A stretch of 64,000 bases of DNA. Source: Desulfallas sp. Bu1-1. Its GTDB lineage: Bacteria > Bacillota > Desulfotomaculia > Desulfotomaculales > Desulfallaceae. A model generated the notes under the pieces. That model worked only from the letters and a program-made list of their open reading frames with translations. It was not told the DNA's origin and searched no databases. The DNA lies in the NCBI RefSeq assembly GCF_015594625.1, contig NZ_JADNRQ010000004.1, positions 124,001 to 188,000 of the forward strand. Direction: 5' to 3'. Shown here piece by piece: positions 52,579-59,948 of the stretch (its first letter is position 1; each line of letters begins with the position of its first letter). Both the position numbers and the translations under genes were made by a program.

Positions 52579-53172
52579 GTGAAAACCCTGATAATAATTT
52601 TGCTGGTTTACTTAATTATTTCCCGGCTCAGGGGTAAGGCTCCACGCTATCGATTCCCCCGGCCGGAGGCCCCGCGCCAGGAAGTTCCCGATTACCGCCC
52701 GGCGGGGGATGATTTGCCCCTGCCGGGCCCCTGGAGTTCTCCAACTGATCAAGAAGACGCCCCCCTCCCAGGTCCCTGGAACAGGCCGGCCCGATCCGGG
52801 GAAGTGGGCTCCGAGCGCCCGGATAAACCGGTTGAGCAACACCGGCAAACCCAAGGTAAACCCGAACCTCAATTAGACCCGGGTCTGCAGCGGGACCGCG
52901 CAAGGGATGCGGAACAGCGGCGGGACCGAACCGCGCCAGGCACCGGGGAAGGTGAATTCCCGCGGTGTCCCCGGCCGGCTCCGGCGGGTGAAAAAGGTAA
53001 TTGCGCGCCGGGTGAAAAGGCGGCCGCTCCGGGGAGACAACTATACAGGGAACGTAAACGGTACCGGGCGGGTAACCCTGTGGTTGCGGCCCTGCATAGT
53101 AAATCCACTTTGGCGGCAAGCGTTGTTCTGGGCGAAGTGCTTGGCCCCCGCGGCGGCAGGAGAAAGAGGTAG
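52579..53172 (+). CDS. Membrane-anchored proline/arginine-rich protein, unrecognised
   Basis: 197 residues: a short N-terminal membrane anchor (KTLIIILLVYLIISRL), then a low-complexity region rich in Pro, Arg, Gly and Glu, with two copies of LPLPGPW / APLPGPW. The rest (about residues 85-197) is disordered-looking and basic. GTG 52579 is chosen since GGGGGT lies eight bases upstream; GTG 52564 is the alternative. It follows floA by 18 bases. I do not recognise it. The C-terminal part could be a frame that drifted, so the exact end of a functional protein is uncertain. Confidence 0.6.
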   Translation: MKTLIIILLVYLIISRLRGKAPRYRFPRPEAPRQEVPDYRPAGDDLPLPGPWSSPTDQEDAPLPGPWNRPARSGEVGSERPDKPVEQHRQTQGKPEPQLDPGLQRDRARDAEQRRDRTAPGTGEGEFPRCPRPAPAGEKGNCAPGEKAAAPGRQLYRERKRYRAGNPVVAALHSKSTLAASVVLGEVLGPRGGRRKR

Positions 53173-53234
53173 GCGTTGGACGCTTGCCCTGGCGGCACAC
53201 GACATCCGGGGACGCCCGGGGCGTGGTTGTTTTT

Positions 53235-53405
53235 TAGCCCGTCATATCCCCAAAGCCATGACCCCTTAGCGGCGTGAAGTAGAAGTTTGGCAGTATTTTG
53301 CAAGCGTTAACTACTAGCATCACCGAGTCTTAAGGGTAAAATTGCGAAACGAACGATTGATACCGCCGGGGCGCCAAATACAAGTACCGGTTTTTGCTGC
53401 GAAAT
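53235..53405 (+). repeat. Dispersed non-coding repeat, copy C
   Basis: About 170 bp, clearly related to copy B: shared blocks CGTCATATCCCC, AGCCATGACC, TAAAATTGCGAAACGAACGA, then TTGATACCGCCGGGGCGCCA. From 'AGCCCGTCATATCCC' it also matches copy A, including GCAAGCGTTAACTA. It ends about 30 bp before the larC1 start. It lacks the outer GCACTGGATGCGG block and the B insert. Confidence 0.82.
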
Positions 53406-53436
53406 CAAAATTAATATCGAATATAAAGGTGATCTA

Positions 53437-54207
53437 ATGAAGTTTGCCTATTTTGACTGTTTTTCCGGTATCAGCGGCGATATGATCCTGGGAGCCTGTG
53501 TGGACCTGGGTGTGGATATTGCGGCATTGCAACAGGAACTGGCCAAACTGAATTTACCGGGGTATGAACTGCAGGCGTCCAGAGTTAAAAGAGGCGGCAT
53601 TTCCGGCACCAAGGTCAATGTGATCCTGGAAGAAGTACTGCAGCCGCACCGGCACTTAAAGGATATCGAGGCAATAATCAACGGAAGCGATTTGAAACAA
53701 AATGTTAAAGAATTAAGTATGAAAATTTTTCACCGGCTTGCCGCGGCCGAGGCCAAAATACATGCCACTAACATGGACAAGATCCACTTACACGAGGTTG
53801 GTGGGTTGGATTCGATTGTCGATATTGTAGGCTCCGCAATTTGCCTGGATTTGCTTGAAATCAGCGAAATTTACTGCTCCAGGATCAATGTCGGCTCCGG
53901 GTTTGTCAAATGCATGCACGGTATTTTACCGGTCCCGGCACCGGCCACGATTGAGCTGTTGCGCGGGGTACCCGTTTACTCCTACGGTCCCGGCCATGAA
54001 TTAATAACGCCCACGGGCGCCGCCTTTATCAGTACGGTTAGCCGGGGATTTGGACCCCTGCCGGGCATGATTGTGGACCGGGTGGGTTACGGAGCGGGCG
54101 AGCGGGACCCGGAGTTGCCCAACCTGCTCAGGATTTTACTTGGCTCCAAATTATCCTCGGAAGGGGAGGCTTGCAAAGCGCGTCATGAACACGCAGCATC
54201 TTATTGA
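53437..54207 (+). CDS. larC1: LarC N-terminal half (LarC1), nickel insertion protein of the NPN cofactor pathway
   Basis: The 256-residue product matches the N-terminal part of LarC only: FDCFSGISGDMILGACVDLG, HLHEVGGLDSIVDIVG, PVPAPATIELLRGVPVYS and GYGAGERDPELPNLLR, where the family continues into the VLET.IDDMNPEFY block that is missing here. That block is on the gene at 5884. The final ~17 residues are a non-family tail and the frame overlaps larB by 23 bases. ATG has AAAGGTG upstream. With LarB and LarE it makes the nickel pincer cofactor of lactate racemase; the LarC half-proteins must assemble in trans. Confidence 0.9.
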   Translation: MKFAYFDCFSGISGDMILGACVDLGVDIAALQQELAKLNLPGYELQASRVKRGGISGTKVNVILEEVLQPHRHLKDIEAIINGSDLKQNVKELSMKIFHRLAAAEAKIHATNMDKIHLHEVGGLDSIVDIVGSAICLDLLEISEIYCSRINVGSGFVKCMHGILPVPAPATIELLRGVPVYSYGPGHELITPTGAAFISTVSRGFGPLPGMIVDRVGYGAGERDPELPNLLRILLGSKLSSEGEACKARHEHAASY

Positions 54208-54952
54208 ATTACTACAGGATTTCAAGTCAGGCAAAAAGAATATTCCGGAAGTGCTGGAGGTGCTGAAAAAACTTCCCTATGAGGACCTCGATTTCGCTAA
54301 AATTGACCACCACCGGGTGTTGAGAAACGGCTTTCCGGAGGTAATTTTCTGCCAGGGTAAAACCGTGGAACAGGTGGTGAGAATTTTCGGCAGCCTGGCC
54401 GAGCGCAACTGTAATATCCTGGCCACCAGGGCGGGATGGGAAGTTTATAACGCAGTCAAGCAATTATATCCTGCGGCCGGCTACAATGAACTTGCCCGCA
54501 CGATCACCCTGACCAGGGGTGAAATAAATAATTCAATGCGTAAAATTCTTGTACTTACCGCCGGGACAGCCGATATCCCGGTGGCCGAGGAGGCCGCCGT
54601 TACCGCCGAAGTAATGGGGCACGACGTGGAAAGGGTGTACGATGTGGGCGTGGCGGGCATTCACCGGCTTTTCGCCCATTATGACAAATTTGACGCCGCG
54701 TCTGTAATTATCGTTGTCGCGGGAATGGAAGGGGCTTTGGCCAGCGTGGTGGCCGGTTTGGTGGATGTGCCGGTTGTGGCCGTACCTACCAGCATTGGAT
54801 ATGGAGCCAACTTCAAAGGCCTTTCGGCGTTGCTGAGCATGCTCAACAGCTGCGCCAAAGGTATCGGCGTGGTAAATATCGACAACGGTTTCGGGGCGGC
54901 GGCCCTGGCCGACGCCATCATCCGGAGCGGCTTGAAACACAATACAACATAG
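54185..54952 (+). CDS. larB: Pyridinium-3,5-biscarboxylic acid mononucleotide synthase LarB
   Basis: 255 residues. LarB carboxylates and hydrolyses nicotinic acid adenine dinucleotide in NPN synthesis. RNGFPEVIFCQGKTVEQV and VLTAGTADIPVAEEAAVTAEVMGH fit the family, with similarity to the PurE carboxylase fold; the C-terminus has AVPTSIGYGANFKGLSALLSMLNSCAKG. ATG 54185 is chosen to fit family length; the frame is open further upstream inside larC1. AAGGGGAGG lies about 15 bases upstream, somewhat far, so coupling to larC1 is likely. Confidence 0.93.
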   Translation: MNTQHLIELLQDFKSGKKNIPEVLEVLKKLPYEDLDFAKIDHHRVLRNGFPEVIFCQGKTVEQVVRIFGSLAERNCNILATRAGWEVYNAVKQLYPAAGYNELARTITLTRGEINNSMRKILVLTAGTADIPVAEEAAVTAEVMGHDVERVYDVGVAGIHRLFAHYDKFDAASVIIVVAGMEGALASVVAGLVDVPVVAVPTSIGYGANFKGLSALLSMLNSCAKGIGVVNIDNGFGAAALADAIIRSGLKHNTT

Positions 54953-54998
54953 TAGTTTAACTGGTCATATGACACATGGGAACGAGGTGTGATCTTTT

Positions 54999-55817
54999 AT
55001 GGAAGCCCGGCGGCGTAAATTATCCTGGTTGAAAAGCATTATGCGGGAACTTGACAGTGTCGTGGTCGCCTACTCCGGCGGCGTGGACAGCACTTTTTTA
55101 GCCGTGGTGGCCCGTGAAGTGCTGGGGGACCGGTCGCTGGCCGTCACCGCTTGCTCGGAGATATACCCGGAAAAGGAGTTGCAAGCGGCGATTGAACTGG
55201 CCCGGCGGCTGGGCTTGCGGCACCAAACCATTCGGACGGAAGAATTAAGTAATGAACGATTTGTTGCCAATCCCCCCGACCGGTGCTACCACTGTAAAAC
55301 CAATTTGCTCGGCAAATTAATGGATATTGCCCGGGAGCAAGGCTTTTCCCATGTAATTGTTGGGGATAATTACGACGACCAGTTTGATTACCGCCCGGGC
55401 ATGCGGGCGGTGCGGGAATCGGGAGCGGTAAGTCCTCTTGCGGAGGCCGGGCTGACCAAGGAAGATATCCGGCTGCTTTCCAGGGAAATGGGTTTGCCCA
55501 CCTGGGATAAACCGTCCCTGGCCTGCCTGTCCTCGCGGTTTCCTTACGGGGAGCGCATTACCAAGGATAAGCTGGCTATGGTGGAGCAAGCGGAGGAATT
55601 CATTTGTTCCCTGGGGATTCGGCAACTCAGGGTCAGGCACCATGGAAACATCGCTCGGATTGAAGTTGGTAACGAAGATTTAGCCAAGATTATCCGAGCC
55701 GCTGGTGAGATTGTCCTTAAATTCAAGGAAATCGGCTATAACTACGCCACCCTGGATTTGGGGGGCTACAGGACGGGCAGCTTGAACGAAATATTACCCG
55801 GCCGGAGGAACAACTAA
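54999..55817 (+). CDS. larE: Sulfur transferase LarE (NPN cofactor synthesis)
   Basis: A 272-residue PP-loop enzyme that adenylates the dicarboxylated precursor and donates sulfur. SGGVDSTFLAVVA is the ATP-binding motif (about 26-38). Cys176 in KPSLACLSSR is at the position reported as the sacrificial cysteine in L. plantarum LarE. CYHCKTNL adds two further cysteines. ATG follows GAACGAGG; it is 46 bases after larB. A hairpin ends the operon. No larA gene (the racemase) is in the window. Confidence 0.95.
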   Translation: MEARRRKLSWLKSIMRELDSVVVAYSGGVDSTFLAVVAREVLGDRSLAVTACSEIYPEKELQAAIELARRLGLRHQTIRTEELSNERFVANPPDRCYHCKTNLLGKLMDIAREQGFSHVIVGDNYDDQFDYRPGMRAVRESGAVSPLAEAGLTKEDIRLLSREMGLPTWDKPSLACLSSRFPYGERITKDKLAMVEQAEEFICSLGIRQLRVRHHGNIARIEVGNEDLAKIIRAAGEIVLKFKEIGYNYATLDLGGYRTGSLNEILPGRRNN

Positions 55818-55830
55818 AAATACAAAAAGA

Positions 55831-55850
55831 CGGCCGGCAAATTGCCGGCC
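55831..55850 (+). terminator. Hairpin after larE
   Basis: GGCCGGCAA and TTGCCGGCC, a perfect 9-bp inverted repeat lying 14 bases after the larE stop. A weak A/T stretch follows; this could close both larE and the convergent yedF, whose stop lies about 115 bp further right. Confidence 0.55.
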
Positions 55851-55963
55851 ATAAATGGTCGCCGGTCGCCGGTGATAAATGCGCGGATTGCAGCTCTTGT
55901 TAGCAGGAGGTTCAAAACAGTTCGGGGGAAGATGAGTTTTTATGTTAGTGCCGGTAAAACCGT

Positions 55964-56590
55964 TCAAGCGATGGTAATTACTTTGTGCGGGCCGTAGAGC
56001 CAGTTGTTGATGTCGAACATATTGGAAATGCTGCCTACGGCCAGTTTATCCTTTAGTTTATAATATTCCAGGCAAGTGCCGCAGGAGAGCACGGCCGTGC
56101 CCCCGGCGTGCAATTGCTCAAGTTGTTCCATTACCGGCGACCCATTGCAGGATAGAAACACCCCGGTGTTTAAGAACAACAGCGCTGCGGGGGGAGGATT
56201 CATTGTTGCCAAGGTAACGAACAGGCTTTTCATCAGCACTTGCCCCAGGTCCGGGGAGCCCTGCCCCAGCGAGTTGGTGGTTATGAAGTAAACCGGGCCC
56301 CCGGCCGGTCCCGCGGCGGCGCGGGGAACGGACGGTTGTTCCTTCCCGGGGGTTTGGGGATCGCCGGCTCCGTCCCGGCGGGTGATGGTTAAATAGTAGG
56401 CGCCCTCCTTTTGCTCCTCGCTTACGCTATACCCGGCGTTGCGGGCAAACATGGAAACGTTTTGCCGGGACACCTCGTTGTCCACGATGGTGGTGACGGT
56501 ATGGACGCCCGTTTCTTCCAGGGCTTTTTTGGTGTTGATAACGGGCTGCGGGCAATTGAGCCCGCGGCAGTCGACTATTTTATGCGACAT
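55964..56590 (-). CDS. yedF: YedF-like selenium metabolism protein (TusA domain + DsrE-like domain)
   Basis: 208 residues. The N-terminal TusA/SirA domain has the CPxP motif in DCRGLNCPQPV. A linker rich in Pro/Gly leads to a C-terminal DsrE/F-like domain (LLFLNTGVFLSCNGSPVMEQLEQL, VLSCGTCLEYYKLKDKLAVG). This two-domain form is found beside selD in many selenium-using bacteria and is presumed to handle selenium or sulfur transfer. ATG follows AAAGGAG. It is 39 bases after selD on the same strand, so an operon is likely. Confidence 0.93.
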   Translation of the reverse strand: MSHKIVDCRGLNCPQPVINTKKALEETGVHTVTTIVDNEVSRQNVSMFARNAGYSVSEEQKEGAYYLTITRRDGAGDPQTPGKEQPSVPRAAAGPAGGPVYFITTNSLGQGSPDLGQVLMKSLFVTLATMNPPPAALLFLNTGVFLSCNGSPVMEQLEQLHAGGTAVLSCGTCLEYYKLKDKLAVGSISNMFDINNWLYGPHKVITIA

Positions 56591-56629
56591 GGCATATTCT
56601 CCTTTAACGTGAAATTGATTGTTTTACCT

Positions 56630-57670
56630 TCAAATAACGTTAATTAGTTTTTCCCCCGGCGGGAGCACCTTGCCGATGACGGCGGCGGGTATCCCCTTTT
56701 GGACCAGGTCGTTTAGCAGCGCACCGGCCCCGGCTTCCGGGATGGAAATAAGCAGGCCGCCCGAGGTCTGGGGGTCGCATAGCACCAGTTGTTCTTCGGG
56801 CTTGAGCCGGCTTGCAAAACTTATTTTGCCCTCGAGGTGGTTTTTATTATCGTACGCCCCGGCGGGGATCAGCCCCATGCGGGCCATCTCCATCGTTTCA
56901 GGTAAAAGCGGGACCGCGGAAAATTCAATTTGCAGGCTTACCTTGCTGGCCGCGGCCATTTCTGCGGCGTGACCCAAAAGCCCGAATCCGGTGATGTCGG
57001 TGCAGGCGCCGGCGCCGTGCCGCAGCATGGCGGCGGAGGCTTCCTTGTTCAGTGCGGACATGCAGCGCCCGGCTTCCCGCCCGGCGTCCTCTGAAGCCAG
57101 TTCCACTTTTACTGCCGTGTTGATAATGCCAGTGCCCAGCGGTTTGGTCAGCACCAGCAGGTCGCCGGGCCGGGCGGTGGCGTTGGTGACAATGTCGGCG
57201 GGGGGAGCAAGGCCGGCAACTGCCAAACCATACTTGGGTTCGTCGTCCCGCACCGTGTGCCCGCCGGCTAAAATGCATCCGCCCTCCATCACTTTATCGG
57301 CGCCGCCTCGCAGGATTTCCCCCAGTACGGCGGGCGGCAGGCAATCGGGGAAACAAACGATATTCAGGGCCAGAAGCGGTTTTCCCCCCATGGCGTAAAT
57401 ATCGCTTAACGCATTGGCCGCGGCGATTTGCCCGAATAGATACGGGTCATCCACCACGGGTGTAAAGAAATCTACCGTTACAATTAACGCCTGCTCGTTA
57501 TTTAGGCGGTAAACGGCGGCATCGTCGGAGGTTTCAAGACCCACCAAAAGCCGCGGGTTGTTGGGAACGGGCAAATGTCGCAGCACCTGCGACAGGGTAT
57601 GGGGACCCACTTTGGCCGCTCACCCCGAGGTTTTGGCCAGGGCGGTAAGTTTAATTGTTTTATCAGCCAC
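56630..57670 (-). CDS. selD: Selenide, water dikinase SelD, a selenoprotein (in-frame UGA at codon 17)
   Basis: A 346-residue enzyme making selenophosphate from selenide and ATP. The conventional frame from 57610 lacks the conserved N-terminus; extending through the TGA at 57622-57620 gives TALAKTSG-U-AAKVGPHTLSQV, exactly the place of the catalytic Cys or Sec of SelD. GTG 57670 has GGAGGG eight bases upstream. The rest matches the family (GLETSDDAAVY, DFFTPVVDDPYLFGQIAAANALSDIYAMGG, CTDITGFGLLGHAAEMA). A hairpin 25 bases after the UGA resembles the bacterial SECIS. So it probably makes its own substrate for Sec incorporation. Confidence 0.93.
57576..57594 (-). promoter_or_regulatory. Candidate bacterial SECIS hairpin of selD
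   Basis: On the minus strand, TGTCGCAG-GTG-CTGCGACA forms a perfect 8-bp hairpin starting 25 bases after the UGA codon. The loop region GCAGGTGCTGC is close to the apical GCAGGUCUGC of the E. coli fdhF SECIS (comparison from memory). It lies in the coding frame, as bacterial SECIS do. Confidence 0.75.
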
Positions 57671-57906
57671 CAGATAGACCCTCCTTTCACACTTTAGCAT
57701 CTCACGAATATTCTTTTTTAAATTTATACTATCCTTTATGAATTTAATAAAAAAAATTTATAAATAAGGCCCGGTACAGAAATTTTGCTTATGATACCCT
57801 TTTTTCTAATGGTTATAATAAGAACGTACGAGTGTACACGGGACGTCCATCTGTGGTAGAATCTATAAGGAGCAAAGATTGTCAATCTAATGAGGGGGAA
57901 TTAAAG
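57671..57906. other. Divergent promoter region between selD and the Sec thioredoxin-like gene
   Basis: 236 bp, A+T rich. TATAAT at 57814-57819 is a good plus-strand -10 without a properly spaced -35. GAGGGGG at 57892-57898 is the ribosome binding site of the gene at 57907. No gene seen. Confidence 0.6.
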
Positions 57907-58251
57907 TTGGAGCAACTTTTTGAGGTTATTATTTTTGGACTTAACGCTCCGGCCGCTAGTTTCGGCTGAGGGCCCAGGCCTTCCGCCGGGTGCGGACCGC
58001 AAAAAACCATGAAAGAGGAAGCTGAAGATTTAAGCATAGCCTTAAAAGAAAGTTTCGGCGACCAGGTAAACGTGAAATTTGTTGACGTAACCACCGAAGA
58101 AATGAAGGAATACCCTAAAATAGCCTCCATTTTGCCCAGGGTCAGATTGCCGTTGACGGTTATTAACGATGAACCCCGTTTTCATGGCGGTATCTCCGCG
58201 GAAGTTATCTCCGATGCCGTGCGGGAAATGCAGAAAAACCAGGACAGCTAA
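57907..58251 (+). CDS. Thioredoxin-fold selenoprotein (in-frame UGA at codon 21)
   Basis: Reading from TTG 57907 through the TGA at 57967-57969 gives a 114-residue protein whose N-terminus is a beta strand (LFEVIIFGLNA) followed by FG-U-GPRPSAGCGP. The remainder has helix, strand (VNVKFVDVTTEE), and a cis-Pro-like RLPLTVIND, as in thioredoxin folds. Sec21 and Cys29 would be the redox pair. GAGGGGG lies eight bases before TTG 57907, whereas the ATG at 58009 has no ribosome binding site; that favours the long reading. A G+C-rich hairpin lies just after the UGA. Divergent from selD. Redox partner unknown. Confidence 0.85.
57977..57998 (+). promoter_or_regulatory. Candidate bacterial SECIS hairpin of the thioredoxin-like selenoprotein
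   Basis: TCCGC (57982-57986) and GCGGA (57992-57996) with loop CGGGT, extended by GG/CC with a three-base bulge. The apical loop is about 18-20 bases after the UGA, as in E. coli, and contains G residues. The stem is short, so confidence is moderate. Confidence 0.55.
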
Positions 58252-58332
58252 TATTTAATGGAACAATTAACCAGTAGAACGTTATTTTTCCCCTCCCTGC
58301 CGCATAAATTTAGTGGCAAGGGGGGATTTTTT

Positions 58333-58617
58333 ATGGCCTTCAAGGATTTGAAGAACAAGTTTAAGCGACAGCTTTCCGATTACCTGGAACTGCCCGGCGA
58401 TATTATGCTGGATTTGCCTAAAATTGTGCTGGTGGGCAACCTGCAGGTGTTTATTGAAAACCATCGCGGAATCCAGGAATATAGCCCGCGGTTGGTTCGG
58501 GTTGTCGTCAGCGACAAGGTTGTTGAAGTTACCGGTGAAAATCTGACCCTGCGGAATATTCTACCCGATGAGATTTGCGTGGAAGGACAGATTTCTACGG
58601 TTTCATTTCTGAGTTAG
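58333..58617 (+). CDS. yqfC: Sporulation protein YqfC
   Basis: 94 residues, the family length. LPGDIMLDLPKIVLVGNLQVFIENHRGI is the YqfC signature. In Bacillus it is made in the mother cell under sigma-E and needed for normal sporulation; its molecular job is unclear. ATG 58333 has AAGGGGGG nine bases upstream; a longer frame from 58258 is not supported. yqfD follows 14 bases later, the conserved order. Confidence 0.95.
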   Translation: MAFKDLKNKFKRQLSDYLELPGDIMLDLPKIVLVGNLQVFIENHRGIQEYSPRLVRVVVSDKVVEVTGENLTLRNILPDEICVEGQISTVSFLS

Positions 58618-58631
58618 GGGGTGGCCGGGTA

Positions 58632-59948
58632 ATGTTGCTGTTTAAAATTTTGTCCTTTCTTTGCGGGTACGTAACGATTACGGTGCCGGAGGAATGCCTG
58701 GAGAAATTCATCAATATGGCCACCGCCCGGGGTATTTTTTTATGGGGCATTACCGCTACGGGCGCGAACCGGGTAGCCCTCAAGGTGCGTCTGAGCGGTG
58801 TACAACCCCTGCGCCACGTGGCCCGGATGACGCGCTGCCGCTTTAAAATCACGGGCCGGGCGGGTTTGCCATTTTTAATTAGCAGGCTGAGCAGGCGCAA
58901 GGCTTTACTGGCCGGTGCGCTGGTTTTTGTTGTTACTCTTTACCTGTTGTCGACGTTTGTATGGTTTATCGAGGTGACCGGCAACAAGCGCGTGGAAACC
59001 GAAGCGATTGAACAGGCCGCCCGCCGGGCGGGTTTATACCGCGGTGTACCCAAATGGTCTCTTGATACGGCGGAAATGGAGGCGAATATCGCGCGACAGG
59101 TACCCGGTTTGTCCTGGGTTGGCATGCAGGTTGATGGGACAAGGGTGCGCATCGAGGTGGTGGAAAAGGTGCTGCCGCCGGACAGCGGCGGGGAACAAAA
59201 GGTGGACGTTGTGGCCGCCAAAGATGGCCTGATCAAAGAAATCCTGGTGTTGAGCGGCCACCCGGTGATCAGTGAGGGAGATACGGTTACCGCGGGCCAG
59301 GTCTTGATCTCGGCGGCCATACCGCCGCCTGAAAACTTTTATGAGAATGAAGGTGGGGAGCAGAAGGAAGAGGCCGGCGAAGAACCGGAAGACAAACAAG
59401 AACCGGTACAATACGTGCACGCCCGGGGGATTGTCAGGGCCAGGGTTTGGTACGAGGGCTACGGGGAAATGAAACTGGTGGAAAAGGGTACCGTGTTGAC
59501 GGGGCGGGAAATTACCAAACTTTGCATTAAAATCGGGGCAAAGGAAATAATTTTAATGGGGCCGGGGCAAGTGCCCTACAAGTTTTACGGTGCCCGGACG
59601 GATGTCAAAAGAATACCCGCTTGGAGGAATATAAATATACCCGTCGAATTTATAACAGTTAAATACTTTGAAAAAGAGCCTTACAGCAGGACATACAGCC
59701 GGGCCGAAGCCCGCCGCATGGCCGGCAAACGGGCTCTAACCGGCATCAAAAAGCAAATTCCCAAAAGTGCCAGGATTTTGGACCAGAGGGTGCAGGTGGT
59801 GGAAACTGCGGAACCCGAGGATATCGTTCGTGTCAGGGCAATAGTTGAAACGCTTGAGGAAATTGGAGTTGAAAAACCCCACCAGTTTGATAGAGGAGGT
59901 TCCGGCTTAGTTGGCGGAAAACGTGGAAGCGCGGGTAATCATGGATGA
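58632..59948 (+). CDS. yqfD: Sporulation protein YqfD
   Basis: A 438-residue membrane protein. An N-terminal soluble domain (about 1-85) is followed by a membrane segment at about 91-113 (ALLAGALVFVVTLYLLSTFVW), then a FtsQ/POTRA-like domain (FIEVTGNKRVETEAIEQAARRAGL) and a C-terminal domain. ATG 58632 has a GGGGG run at 58617-58621. Works with YqfC in sporulation, exact role unknown. An acidic low-complexity stretch (NEGGEQKEEAGEEPEDKQE) interrupts the C-terminal half. Its end overlaps phoH by about 38 bases. Confidence 0.93.
   Translation: MLLFKILSFLCGYVTITVPEECLEKFINMATARGIFLWGITATGANRVALKVRLSGVQPLRHVARMTRCRFKITGRAGLPFLISRLSRRKALLAGALVFVVTLYLLSTFVWFIEVTGNKRVETEAIEQAARRAGLYRGVPKWSLDTAEMEANIARQVPGLSWVGMQVDGTRVRIEVVEKVLPPDSGGEQKVDVVAAKDGLIKEILVLSGHPVISEGDTVTAGQVLISAAIPPPENFYENEGGEQKEEAGEEPEDKQEPVQYVHARGIVRARVWYEGYGEMKLVEKGTVLTGREITKLCIKIGAKEIILMGPGQVPYKFYGARTDVKRIPAWRNINIPVEFITVKYFEKEPYSRTYSRAEARRMAGKRALTGIKKQIPKSARILDQRVQVVETAEPEDIVRVRAIVETLEEIGVEKPHQFDRGGSGLVGGKRGSAGNHG

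Noticed and set aside
57502-57690. 62-residue minus-strand frame overlapping the selD start
   Set aside because: Different frame from selD; the selD frame itself continues upstream through the UGA and explains the sequence.
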